From Limnanthes douglasii subsp. nivea (Eukaryota; Streptophyta; Magnoliopsida; Brassicales; Limnanthaceae): a stretch of DNA of 64,000 nt. The stretch is taken from contig JAUPFV010000004.1 of NCBI GenBank assembly GCA_036936605.1, positions 180,128,807 to 180,192,806 on the forward strand, in the 5' to 3' direction. Positions within the stretch are counted from its first letter, which is position 1, and every line of letters begins with the position of its first letter. The position numbers and the translations under genes are program-made. The notes beneath the pieces were generated by a model that worked only from the letters and a program-made list of their open reading frames with translations, was not told the DNA's origin and did not search any database. Shown piece after piece: positions 1 through 9,390 of this stretch.

Positions 1-582
1 ACAAGATCGTTAAGACCCCGCACATTCCAAGAAGAAATACTCATAAAAAAAACTTACAGTGCATCAGACGACGGTCCGGTTGGACGACACATCCATATTA
101 CCATAAGTGATGACACTAGAAGAGCGAAGCCTCTTGAAAGGTGACCCCACCTTTTAATTACTTGCAATAACTTAGATCTCGTCCAATAAATCTAGAAAAA
201 AAAGAAATTTTGGCACAAAACGAACTAACCCTTTTCGATAGATCCAAAACTAAGGTCTTTAGTTTAAAAAATCCAATCAAAAAATCTTATAATAATTTAA
301 GCATACCATTAAATTATTAATAAGAAAAGAAATATAAATATAAATAAATATAAATAAAATAAAAAAGACCCATTTGATAAATAATATGCATACACATGTG
401 ATTTATAAATGGGACCATAAAAGCAACAATAATTAATAGTGCTGAGGTAATAAAATTAAAATCAATTGCACAGAGAGGAAATTGCAAATAGAGTTCGACA
501 GAGGAGTAGGGTCGTTCACGTGTTTTGAAGATTACCCTGAAGAGGAAAAAGTTGTGGATTCCGAATCTAAACCTAGAGTTGG
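1..582. other. AT-rich intergenic DNA, no gene seen
   Basis: I see no convincing coding sequence here. Open frames in this stretch are short, low-complexity (A/T runs around 320-370) and run into the inverted-repeat element to the right. No repeat boundary or RNA gene was recognised. Confidence 0.5.
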
Positions 583-988
583 TAGGGGTCTCCCAACCCG
601 TTAACCTGCCCGGGACTGGACCGGTAAAGCTCGCCCGAGACCGGTCCGGATAGCTTAGGGAGCGGGTTGGGAGCCAAAATTTTGGACCGACTCTCTTATC
701 GGTTTGGACCGGTCGACCCGATAACCAGCCCGGTAAAGGAGATATATAATTTTTTTTTCCTAATCTATGTATATTTTTAACTAAAACCCTAAAAACATTA
801 TGATAAACTAACAAACCCGCCCGTTAAGAGTCGGACCAGACCGACTCGACTCTTAACGAGCCGATCCCGGTCCATCATATTTGGCTCCCTTCGCTTAGCG
901 GTCCGGCTCGACCCGCCCAGTAACTTAACAAGTCGGTATTGGTCCCGTCCAAACCCGGACCGACCCGACCCGATAACAAGACTATCTA
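583..988. mobile_element. GC-rich foldback (hAT-like, non-autonomous) element
   Basis: A GC-rich island in AT-rich DNA that folds back on itself. The arm at 669-689 (GGGAGCC...GGACCG) is the imperfect reverse complement of 868-889 (CGGTCC...GGCTCCC), and CCGG/CCCGAC motifs recur on both sides of an AT-rich centre near 770-800. The outer ends read TAGGGGTCT on the left and, as reverse complement, TAGATAGTCT on the right. Dense CCCG-type subterminal motifs with TAG-type ends are usual in plant hAT-derived non-autonomous elements. The 8-bp flanks (575-582 and 989-996) do not match, so the exact ends and the superfamily are inferred. Long open frames across the island are by-products of its base composition, not genes. 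Confidence 0.45.
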
Positions 989-1052
989 AACCCGTGATCT
1001 TGACCAAACTCAGCGCACCGTCCACTCTTACAGACATCAAACTTGTCTCACC

Positions 1053-1208
1053 ATGTTACAAAAACAAGTTGAGCAGGTATATGACGAAACGCAACGGACA
1101 ACAAGTATAAGATTTATCAGGTTCGACAAAATCTTTACGGGGGGCAAAACATCGGTTAGCAGTGCTGTTTCGATACATTCAGTGCGGCAAACAATTTCCC
1201 GTCGATAA
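1053..1208 (+). other. Short unassigned open frame (51 aa), possible old exon
   Basis: An ATG frame starting MLQKQVEQVYDETQRTT and ending in TAA. Its composition is protein-like, and a possible acceptor (cttacag) lies just upstream. It sits about 125 bp before the interrupted host frame at 1333, so it could be an upstream exon of that gene. I recognise no family and there is no other support. Confidence 0.15.
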
Positions 1209-1332
1209 TTTCCAATGGGGTCTGACCTCTTTTAGCAAATCCCACCCGATAACCGCCATGTCCCTTACCAATATACACGATAGACTAGTGAAGGTTTCTT
1301 TGTGGGTTGTTTAGTTATTTGGTTCGTATCAG

Positions 1333-1441
1333 ACTCCTGCAAATTGGAACTTCTGGACCAATCCTCCAAGGACGAAGCCGACGAAAGAGACAGATCAGCC
1401 AATGCATAAAAGAATGCATTGCCAAAATTGCAAGTTACCAC
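1333..1441 (+). pseudogene. Host exon remnant, part 1 (before the copia insertion)
   Basis: Directly after a good acceptor (ttcgtatcag at 1323-1332) an open frame begins TPANWNFWTNPPRTKPTKE and runs to the copia insertion point, passing a CQNCKLPH stretch with Cys/His spacing like a zinc ribbon. If the copia element and one ACCAC copy are ignored, the frame continues in phase at 6113. If the TRIM and one 5-bp copy are also ignored, it continues to a TAA at 6940-6942. Together that is about 112 residues. I do not recognise the protein. The uninterrupted frame across two independent insertions argues that it was coding, or still was until recently. Confidence 0.4.
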
Positions 1442-1723
1442 TGAAATAAGTGTTTCCTTAAGTTTAGGAGTTTGGCTTGGTATTTCAGTTTCTATATCAG
1501 TTTCTGTTTCTTTCTGTTTAATAAGACTTATTATTTAGGTCCAGTTAATAGTTCATGTAGGAGTCAGTTTAGAAGAGAGTGGATTGTACACGTTATCATG
1601 TTGTTTAACGTGGGCTGTTTTCTAGGTGTTTCAGTTGGTTGTATTGGCTATATATGCCAATACTGTTGAATAATAAAATTAAGTTCTTTGTTTTGTAAAT
1701 TGTGTTCAATACCATATTAATCA
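1442..1723 (+). repeat. 5' LTR of copia element
   Basis: 282 bp, begins TG and ends CA. A TATA-like run (ctatatatg) is near 1648-1656 and an AATAAAA signal near 1671-1677, so promoter and polyadenylation elements are both present. A 65-codon open frame inside it is repeated in the 3' LTR and is not a gene. Confidence 0.93.
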
Positions 1724-1725
1724 AA

Positions 1726-1738
1726 TGGTATCACAGCC
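1726..1738 (+). promoter_or_regulatory. Primer binding site, initiator-Met tRNA type
   Basis: TGGTATCACAGCC lies two bases after the 5' LTR. It matches the usual plant copia site complementary to the 3' end of initiator tRNA-Met (TGGTATCAGAGC...) with one mismatch. Confidence 0.85.
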
Positions 1739-1813
1739 ACTTTACTAATCAGTGGGTTTGTGAGTGAGCAGATCATTCAAGAGTGTGAGTGAATAAGCTA
1801 GTCAATAGTGTGA

Positions 1814-2602
1814 ATGAAAATGGCTGAGGCAAACAGTTTTTCACAGCCATGTATTCCAAGGTTTGATGGAGATTATGATCATTGGAGTTTACTGATGGAA
1901 AACCTCCTCAGGTCGAAGGAGTATTGGAGTGTTGTTCAAGAAGGTTACACAGAGCCAACAGATAAAGAGAGAGAGGCTTTAACAGAAGTGCAAAGGAAGG
2001 TTCTTGATGATATGAGGTTGAAGGACTTAAAATCTAAGAACTATCTTTTTAATTCCATTGACAGGTCCATATTGAGAACAATCACCCAGAAGGATACTGC
2101 TAAGCAATTGTGGGACTCGATGAAGGTGAAATACCAAGGAAATGCTCGAGTAAGGCGTGCTCAATTGCAAACTCTTCGGAGAGATTTTGAGTTGTTAACC
2201 ATGAAGCCAAATGAAACAGTCTCCGACTATTTTGGCAGGGTGATAGTAGTGGCGAATGATATGAGGAATTGTGGTGAAGATATGCAGGAAGTGAAGATTG
2301 TAGAGAAGATTTTGCGTACTCTTACTGAGAAGTTTAATTATGTTGTGTGTTCAATTGAAGAATCAAAGGACATCGATACTCTTTCTGTTGATGCTTTACA
2401 AAGCTCACTCTTGGTTCATGAGCAGAAATTTAAGAAGAGTAGCGGCGAAGAACAAGTATTGAAGGTCAGCTATGATGAAAGAGCAGGTAGAGGAGGTAGG
2501 GGATTTGTAGCACGAGGCCGTGGAGGTGGTAGAGGCAGACAAGCATTCAACAGAGCAACCATTGAGTGTTTTAAGTGTCACAATATTGGACACTATCAGT
2601 AA
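1814..2602 (+). pseudogene. gag: copia gag (capsid), truncated by a stop in the zinc knuckle
   Basis: The nucleocapsid/capsid protein that packages element RNA. Residues about 60-175 form the UBN2-type gag domain of plant copia (LWDSMKVKYQGN, then LRRDFELLTMKPNETVSDY). A Gly/Arg-rich RNA-binding stretch (GRGGRGF...RGRGGGRGR) follows at about 224-240. The final residues start a CX2CX4HX4C zinc knuckle (CFKCHNIGHY), but a TAA at 2600-2602 falls between its His and last Cys. The same frame continues after the stop into protease, so this is a point nonsense change in a gag-pol frame. The ATG at 1814 sits just after the leader, with a second in-frame Met three residues on. Confidence 0.88.
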
Positions 2603-2791
2603 GAATGTCCAAAATGGAATAAGCAAGCCAATTATGTAGAATGCAAGGAAGAAGAAGAAGAGCTGTTATTAATGACTCATGTCGAGGATGTGCGGGCAAG
2701 GAAAGGCGAGGTTTGGTTTTTAGATTCTGGTTGTTCAAATCACATGAGTGGAGACAAAGAATTGTTTACAAGCCTAAATGAAAGGTTTTAA
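2603..2791 (+). pseudogene. copia end of zinc knuckle plus protease fragment
   Basis: This continues the gag frame after the stop: the last knuckle Cys (ECPKW), then VWFLDSGCSNHMSGD, the catalytic Asp-Ser-Gly of the copia aspartic protease. The frame ends at TAA 2789-2791 in a short T run. Protease homology continues in the next frame (KRSVKLGNNS onward), which shows a one-base frameshift near 2786-2790. The protease is therefore split and presumably inactive. Confidence 0.8.
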
Positions 2792-4850
2792 GCGTTCAGT
2801 CAAGCTTGGAAACAATTCGAGGATGGAAGTAGCAGGAAAAGGGGATATTAAGCTTCTTTTGAATGGCATGATGTCCACAATTACTGAGGTCTATTACGTT
2901 CCCGAGCTTAAAAACAATCTTTTGAGCTTGGGACAACTACAAGAAAATGGTTTGGCTATACTTATCCAAGGAGGCATGTGCAAGATATATCATCCAGAGA
3001 AAGGTCTGTTAGTTGAAAGCGAGATGAGCATGAATAGAATGTTCATACTTCCAGCAAAATCTTCTCCGACTACGCAATCTGAGAATTGTTTATATTTAAG
3101 CTCTGTGAACCAGTCTCAATTATGGCATGAACGTTACGGACACTTAAACTACAGGAGTTTGAAACTACTTCATGATAAAAAGATGGTGATAGGCTTGCCA
3201 CATTTTCAAGACACATCAAAGGTATGCGTCGATTGCTTTGAAGGGAAGCAACAAAGAAAGAAAATTCCAAAACAGAGTATGTGGAGAGCAAATGAGGTTC
3301 TAGAGCTCATTCATTCAGATATTTGCGGACCAATCATCCCAGCCTCTAACAGTGGTAAGAGATATATATTGTGTTTTATTGATGATTTTAGTCGTAAAGC
3401 ATGGGCATACTTACTTGCTGAAAAATCTGAAGCTCTAAGTTGCTTCAAGATTTTTAAGACTTTGGTTGAAAAGCAATCAAGCAAGATGATTAAATGCTTA
3501 AGGACTGATAGAGGTGGTGAGTTCAATTCCCACGACTTCAACGATTTTTGTAAGGAACATGGTATTCAGAGGCAACTTACTACAGCCAACACACCACAGC
3601 AGAATGGCGTAGCTAAGCGTAAAAATAGGACAGTCATGAATATGGTAAGATCTATCCTCATAGCAAAGAAGGTTCCAAAGATCTTCTGGGCGGAAGCAGT
3701 GAAATGGACATTTTATGTCCTTAATAGAAGTCCTACATTGGCACTAAAGGATGTTACACCTCAAGAAGTATGGAGCAGAGAAAAGCCTTCAGTTGCACAT
3801 TTCCGAACTTGGGGATGCCTTGCTCACGTACACATACCAGAAGCAAAAAGAGGTAAGCTTGACAAAAGAAGCTATGTTTGCGTTTTATTGGGTTGGAGTG
3901 ATGAGTCAAAGGGGTACAGGCTGTTTGATCCCAAAACACGTGGAGTTTCTATCAGTAAAGATGTTGAATTTGAAGAAAATAAAGAATGGGAATGGGGAAA
4001 AGGTTACGAAGAACAAGTAGGGGCTGATTTGATGTGGAGTGATGATGAGGATGAAGAAAGTGTCTTGAGTAAGCCTTGTGACGAGTCTGGTGATGCTGTT
4101 GATGGTAACACAAGTGAGAATATAATTGAAGGTGCAAGTTCCAGGGAGGGAAGGATCAGAAAATCTCCAGCTTATCTCAATGATTATGTCACTAGTGATG
4201 GTCTCTCCGAAGAAGAAGACGAGGTAAACATGGCAGAAATTGTAGAAATTGAAACATCCGATCCATCAACGTTCGAGGAAGTAGTAAAAGGCAAACAATG
4301 GAGATTAGCTATGGATGCAGAGATAGATGCAATCAGGAGGAATCAAACATGGGAGTTAACCAGTCTACCAAAGGGGGCAAAGTGCATCGGAGTGAAGTGG
4401 GTTTACAAGACCAAATTCAATGAACTCGGAGAAGTAGACAAGTGCAAGGCGCGTTTAGTAGCAAAAGGTTACTCTCAGAAACATGGGGTAGACTACACGG
4501 AAGTATATGCACCAGTTGCGCGAATGGATACAGTAAGGATGATAGTTGCTATGGCTGCTCAAAATGGTTGGGAAATTCACCAACTTGATGTTAAGTCAGC
4601 TTTTCTACATGGAACACTGAAAGAGGATGTTTATGTACAGCAACCAAAGGGATATGTAGTCAAAGGAAGTGAACATAAAGTTTACAAGCTCCGCAAAGCG
4701 TTGTATGGGTTGAAACAAGCTTCGAGGACATGGTTCAGCCATATCGAGAAATACTTTCTGAAAGAAGGTTTTCAAAAGAGTCCAAATGAGGAAACTTTGT
4801 TCTTGAAGAAGGTAAAATTCTCATTGTTAGTGTTTATGTTGATGATTTAA
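2778..4850 (+). pseudogene. pol: copia pol: protease tail, integrase, reverse transcriptase N-part
   Basis: A long frame with the end of protease, the GAG-pre-integrase HHCC zinc region (LWHERYGHLN ... CVDCFEGK), the integrase core with HSDICGP and LRTDRGGEF, and then RT (KWVYKTKFNELGEVDKCKARLVAKG, LDVKSAFLHG, YGLKQASRTW). Exactly 35 residues after the second catalytic Asp, where DD35E needs Glu, the sequence reads GVAKRKNRT: the codon AAG at 3615-3617 encodes Lys. Integrase should be catalytically dead. The frame ends just before the RT active site because of a one-base shift between about 4803 and 4831. The first Met is not a true start, since upstream pol homology is in the preceding frame. 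Confidence 0.88.
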
Positions 4851-5833
4851 TATATACTAGCAATGACAATTTAATGATGCAAGAATTCAAGAGTTCTATG
4901 CAAGAAGAGTTCGACATGACTGATCTTGGAAAAATGAGATATTTTCTTGGAATAGAAGTGATGCAAAATTCAGAAGGAATTCATATATCACAACATAAGT
5001 ATGCATTAGAATTATTGAGGCGTTTTGGTATGGAGGAATGCAATGCAGTAAGTAATCCAATTGTTCCAGGCAGCAAGATAGATATGGATGAAAATGGAGA
5101 AAAAGGGGATGAAACTTTTTATAAGCAGATTATTGGCAGCCTTACATATCTCACCAACACAAGACCAGATTTAAAGTTTATTGTAAGTTTGTTAAGTCGT
5201 TATATGTCTAGGCCTACAAAGTTACATTTTCTTGCAGTCAAAAGAGTATTGAGGTACTTGAAGGGGACTCTAGACTATGGCATTTGGTACAAACGAGGAA
5301 GCGCGGCTGAACTGAAAGTGTTCACAGATAGTGATTATGCAGGGGATGTTGATGGACGGAAGAGCACTTCAGGTTATGCATTTATGATGAGCGGAGGAGC
5401 AGTGGCTTGGTCATCTAAGAAGCAATCAGTAGTTGCCCTCTCGACAACAGAGGCAGAATATATAGCTGCTGCTATATGTGCATGTCAAGTAATTTGGATG
5501 AGAAGAATTTTGCTGGAGATGGAATTTGCGTTGGAGGATAATGTAACTACTATTTTGTGTGACAACACTTCTACAATCAAGCTGTCAATAAATCAGGTGT
5601 TCTATAACAGAAGCAAACACATGGATGTACGATATCATTTCGTGCGTAATCTTGTCAATGATGGAGTTGTGAGGCTAGAATATTGTGGTACACAGGATCA
5701 GGTGGCTGACATTTTCACAAAACCCCTGAAGAAGGATTCATTCCAGAAGTTTCGAGCAGCGCTTGGCATATGTTCTGCAGCAGATAAACTAACTTACAAT
5801 AGTAAGTTGAGTTTATGGGAGGGTATGAAATAA
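4832..5833 (+). pseudogene. pol: copia pol: RT YVDD, connection and RNase H
   Basis: The downstream part of the broken pol. YVDD is at 4835-4846, then DLGKMRYFLGIEV and VLRYLKGTLDYGIWY of the RT connection, then RNase H with the acidic residues in VFTDSDYAGD, TTEAEYIAA and LCDNTSTIKL, and the usual copia ending (RSKHMDVRYHFVR, QVADIFTKPL). It closes a few bases past the start of the 3' LTR. It is in a different frame from the integrase/RT N-part, so one fused polyprotein cannot be made. Confidence 0.88.
5817..5823 (+). promoter_or_regulatory. Polypurine tract of copia element
   Basis: GGGAGGG, two bases before the TG of the 3' LTR. This is the expected primer site for plus-strand DNA synthesis. 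Confidence 0.75.
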
Positions 5834-6107
5834 GTGTTTCCTTAAGTTTAGGAGTTTGACTTGGTATTTCAGTTTCTATATCAGTTTCTGTTTCTTTCTG
5901 TTTAATAAGACCTATTATTTAGGTCCAGTTAATAGTTCATGTAGGAGTCAGTTTAGAAGAGAGTGGATTGTACACGTTATCATGTTGTTTAACGTGGGCT
6001 GTTTTCTAGGCGTTTCAGTTGGTTGTATTGGCTATATATGCCAATACTGTTGAATAATAAAATTAAGTTATTTGTTTTGTAAATTGTGTTCAATACCATA
6101 TTAATCA
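5826..6107 (+). repeat. 3' LTR of copia element
   Basis: 282 bp, the same length as the 5' LTR, with four substitutions by eye (GGC/GAC, ACT/ACC, GGT/GGC, TTC/TTA contexts). Ends ATTAATCA, followed by the ACCAC duplication. Confidence 0.93.
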
Positions 6108-6112
6108 ACCAC

Positions 6113-6176
6113 ATGTAACAATACTCCGGCATAAAGAGAAGGAGATGAAAGGGGTTCGCAATCCTGAGGAAGAAAC
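6113..6176 (+). pseudogene. Host exon remnant, part 2 (between copia and TRIM)
   Basis: Continues the frame of the 1333-1441 segment once the copia element and one ACCAC copy are disregarded: VTILRHKEKEMKGVRNPEEE. It stops where the TRIM begins. Family unknown. The segment has no stop and keeps phase on both sides. Confidence 0.4.
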
Positions 6177-6395
6177 TGTTGAAGTATAAACTTCATTTTA
6201 TAGAGGACCCAGTCCCACATCAGTAAGAACAAAAAATGGTGAGTGTATATAATTGTGGCTCCATCTCAAATAGCTAGAGGCCTTTTTGGGAGTGTCATCC
6301 CAAAGAGAAACTCCATGCGGGCCCAAGAAGCCCAAAGCGGACAATATCTTGCTAGTCATTGAGGTTCCGCATTTTCACAAAATAATACACCAACA
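6177..6395 (+). repeat. TRIM left LTR
   Basis: 219 bp, starts TGTTGAAG and ends ACCAACA. Contains CGGGCCCAAGAAGCCC and a TATATAAT-type run. Confidence 0.85.
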
Positions 6396-6397
6396 AA

Positions 6398-6410
6398 TGG
6401 TATCAGATCC
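6398..6410 (+). promoter_or_regulatory. TRIM primer binding site
   Basis: TGGTATCAGATCC two bases after the left LTR. Its first ten bases match the initiator tRNA-Met-type site. Confidence 0.8.
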
Positions 6411-6554
6411 AAAAAATGGCTTAACCGCCAAAATAATTCGGAGCCACAAATGGCCTAAATGCCGAATTTCCAGCGTTGAAAATTAAGAGCCTCTAGTGTA
6501 GGCTTAAACACGCCGAATTCGCTGTGATTGATGGGATAAAGTTTTAAAGGGGAG

Positions 6555-6774
6555 TGTTGAAGTATAAACTTCATTTTATAGAGGACCCCAGTCCCATATT
6601 GGTAAGAACCAAAAAATGGTGAGTGTATATAATTGTGGCTCCACCTCAACTAGCTAGAGTCCTTTTGGGAGTGTCATCCCAAAGAGCAAATATGTGCGGG
6701 CCCAAGAAGCCCAAAGCGGACAATATCTTGCTAGTCCGTGAGGTTCCGTATTTTCACATAAAAATACACTAACA
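6555..6774 (+). repeat. TRIM right LTR
   Basis: 220 bp, collinear with the left repeat with scattered substitutions (for example ACATCAG versus ATATTGG). Confidence 0.85.
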
Positions 6775-6779
6775 GGAAT

Positions 6780-6942
6780 ACCGTCCATGCTCTGTACTGA
6801 TGAAGACAACATGAACAACATCGAGAATGTGAAAGGAAGCGGCATCAGATCTACTGCCTTAAAAATAATCTTTGTATTCAGGTCATATGGCCTCAAACTA
6901 CTTAGAAAACCAAATTTGAAGGAAATTTTAGATAAAATGTAA
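6780..6942 (+). pseudogene. Host exon remnant, part 3 (after the TRIM), with stop
   Basis: In phase with 6113-6176 when the TRIM and one 5-bp flank are disregarded: PSMLCTDEDNMNNIENVKG, then a hydrophobic/basic stretch (IIFVFRSYGLKLLRK) and TAA at 6940-6942. It looks like the C-terminal exon of a small host or transposon-derived gene. I could not assign a family. Confidence 0.4.
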
Positions 6943-7289
6943 GGTGGAGAGAATTAAGACCTTCTCTCTCTATGTGTTTTACTATTTTTACTAGAAACCT
7001 TGTCCTCCTCACTATTCATCTCAAAACCTCTTACCACTATTACAGTTAATAATGTTTTCTACAATCGAACTTTACAATCAGTAAGATATGTATTTCAAAC
7101 ACCATGGAATAATTAGATTTTTATTAAGTTTTTAGAATATTATATATTTAGGTTTTATCTTTATTATTATTAAAAATGTAATTTTTATAAAGTTTGAGTT
7201 GTTTGATTGGTTAGTCATAAAGTATGTGTTTGATGTTTATCTATGTTTTAGATGTTTTTTTTGTTGAATTTGGGTATAATTTGATAGGT
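6943..7289. other. AT-rich spacer, nothing recognised
   Basis: Low-complexity AT-rich DNA after the TAA of the interrupted host frame. No homology recognised by eye. Confidence 0.5.
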
Positions 7290-9390
7290 TTTGGGTTTGA
7301 GTATGGGGTTGTCATCGACATTGAGATTCGCTACGGTCGAACGAATGTGGTGATGTTCATCGATAGATCCTCGCATATCTCGTTGTCCAAGTCTCCACTG
7401 ACTAATGAATATAGGGATGTGTGTAGCTCATGGTTAGCGGATCACCTGACAAGTTTTGTGAAACATTGGCGACTGTATTAGCAAAAAGTGTCATATCCTA
7501 AAAAAACATTAGTGACTCAATTGCTTACTATTAACGAATTGCATGTGGTAGCGAAACTAATTTTTTTTATAACCATTTTTGTAGGATATCTGTTCGTACA
7601 CATGTTGCTACTAGCTGGTCGAGCACCGATAATGCTAACCGACTAATTAACTATGTACCGACTTCTCATTTGGTACGCATTCATAAACACAGACTTGTTA
7701 GGGAGCCTTCAGATATGGATGAGAGCTCAAAATATCCACGAAAGAAATATAAAAAAATATGGCACCTAACCTTACTATGATGAGGTTTTTTGTGCAACAT
7801 TATCTCATGTGCCAAATTTATACCTGGATTATATTAACCACGGGAGTACCACATATTCAAAAAGGATGTAAGTATATATATATACACACATTTCTTTATT
7901 TTCTTGTTTGTTTATGAATTTATTATTATTTATTAATATGATCTATATTTCCTAGAATCATGCTTCGATATTTTAGATACTCAGACATTAGTTAAGAACG
8001 ATTTATGCAAACACTTTTCGGTCCACTTATTGATTGTCAGCGATGTAGGTACATACATGTCCATCTTGTCGAGACATTCATCGAACGATGGTATGAAGAA
8101 ATTTTGTCGATCTATTTCAGTTTTGGGGAGATGAAAATCATCTTCCATGATGTCCATACGATCACGGGTATACCAGTGCAAAATGTTTATTTGCTAACTA
8201 CTCTGAACTTTGCAAATGAAACGTAGAATGTGTTATTATGGAAAGGAAAATAAGTATACCACGTATTGCAGAGTGAACTTATTTATGAGAGTATGTGTCT
8301 GATTGTTGTTCGTTTAGTATGGTTGAGGAACATGTTTTATGAATAATGCTTATCATGGATAATTACATCCCTCCAAGCATTGTACCATATGTACCACTAG
8401 GCCTTATTTCTTGTTTATATTTAGTTGTTCCATATTTGTAAAAAAAACTGTATAATGTTGTCACACTTGATTATATTCAGTTCATTAAGTATCCTAACTT
8501 GATAGAGAATTATAACTGCACCTAATGTTATTGACCTAGTGGCATAGTGCGTTTGGGCAGACATCACTTCACAATAGTGGTGGTTTATCTAGCTTTACTA
8601 GGTTGTTAGATGAATGAATTGTTTTACCATTTTTTATGTTTTGGGGCTCCATAATTCATTCATTATGCGATCACCTCACCACACATGTGCAGATACGCAG
8701 AAGCTCCTCCTTGGAAGTAGTAGGGACATACTAGGAAACGTATATGTCATACCATATCCTTGTTTTGAGAGATCGATGCAAGTTTTATATTTTATTCGAT
8801 TTATGTTTAACTTGTTTTTGTTTTAACTCACAAAAGCACTAACATTTGATTGGTACAAATTGATGGGTGAACCTCATGTCGTATTTATATCTATGAAGGC
8901 ATCACCTTTTTATGGGGATATCTTAGATCGAACTGATGATGAAGTCGTACGATACAGTAGTAGCTTATTATCTAATAAGAAACCTAGACAGATGGAGGAA
9001 TATTCAGATGGTTCCACATCCATTATGGAAGGTATTGTCTATGAAACATAGACTTGCTAAATCTTAATTTTCTTAGGATTGGTTTTCTTGGGTCATTTAG
9101 CAATGCTAAAACATTTCTACCATCTTGCAAGATCATCGATATGAAGGTGAACAATTTAATACGGACGATGATTATCCAATTTGGATTAGAAGCAACTTAT
9201 GGTGCATCATTGAAAACCCTTATTTGCTCTGTCTTGATATGTACGTTGGAGAGAATCCGCATGCGAGTATTTATTTGACATATTATAATTGGTACCAGAT
9301 TAATGAAATGGAGTCATATCTTGATACATATGGTACAAAAAAAATTATACCAATCTATACGGTATTGCGTGGAAACCATACCGAGTGAGA
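7290..9390 (+). pseudogene. Decayed plant mobile domain (PMD) gene remnants
   Basis: Several protein-like pieces in shifting frames. The clearest is 8005-8226: VETFIERWYEEILSIYFSFG, then MKIIFHDVHTITGIPV. This matches the PMD (PF10536-type) signature of Leu/Val-x-ERW followed by 'F..GE..I.. DV..I.G.PV'. A second piece at 9125-9388 has EQFNTDDDYPIWIRSN and YLTYYNWYQINEME, like the WY-containing end of the domain. Pieces at 7300-7481 and 8860-9051 look coding but are unassigned. PMD proteins include MAIN/MAIL1-type host factors, and many copies ride in plant transposons. Given the decay and the adjacent MULE transposase, a transposon-borne copy is more likely than a host gene. Confidence 0.5.

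Larger units (their letters stand above)
1442..6107 (+). mobile_element. Full-length Ty1/copia LTR retrotransposon
   Basis: A structurally complete element on the + strand in the order LTR, PBS, gag, protease, integrase, reverse transcriptase, RNase H, PPT, LTR. It is flanked by a perfect 5-bp target duplication, ACCAC, at 1437-1441 and 6108-6112. Integrase lying before RT defines the copia superfamily. The two 282-bp LTRs differ at only four positions by eye, so the insertion is recent. It is nevertheless broken: a stop in the gag zinc knuckle, a frameshift in protease, a substituted catalytic Glu in integrase, and a frameshift just before the RT YVDD box. Mobilisation would need proteins from a relative. 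Confidence 0.95.
6177..6774 (+). mobile_element. TRIM (terminal-repeat retrotransposon in miniature)
   Basis: 598 bp with two near-identical terminal direct repeats (6177-6395 and 6555-6774, about 220 bp, TGTTGAAGTATAAAC...ACA) around only 159 bp of internal DNA. A tRNA-Met-type primer site directly follows the first repeat and a purine tract (AAAGGGGAG, 6546-6554) precedes the second. There is no coding capacity, which defines a TRIM. The 5-bp flanks are GAAAC and GGAAT, only partly alike, so the duplication has decayed or the element is older than its copia neighbour. The 5S rRNA promoter typical of Cassandra TRIMs was not recognised. Confidence 0.88.

Noticed and set aside
317..1040. Two minus-strand open frames over the GC-rich foldback island
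   Set aside because: Composition-driven frames through inverted repeats; no domain and no start context.
1472..1669. 65-residue open frame beginning MAWYFSFYISF, present twice (also 5856-6053)
   Set aside because: Lies wholly within the copia LTRs and is duplicated with them; no coding meaning beyond the repeat.
6177..6774. Possibility that the TRIM is a Cassandra element with 5S rRNA promoter
   Set aside because: No A box/IE/C box of 5S rRNA recognised in either LTR.
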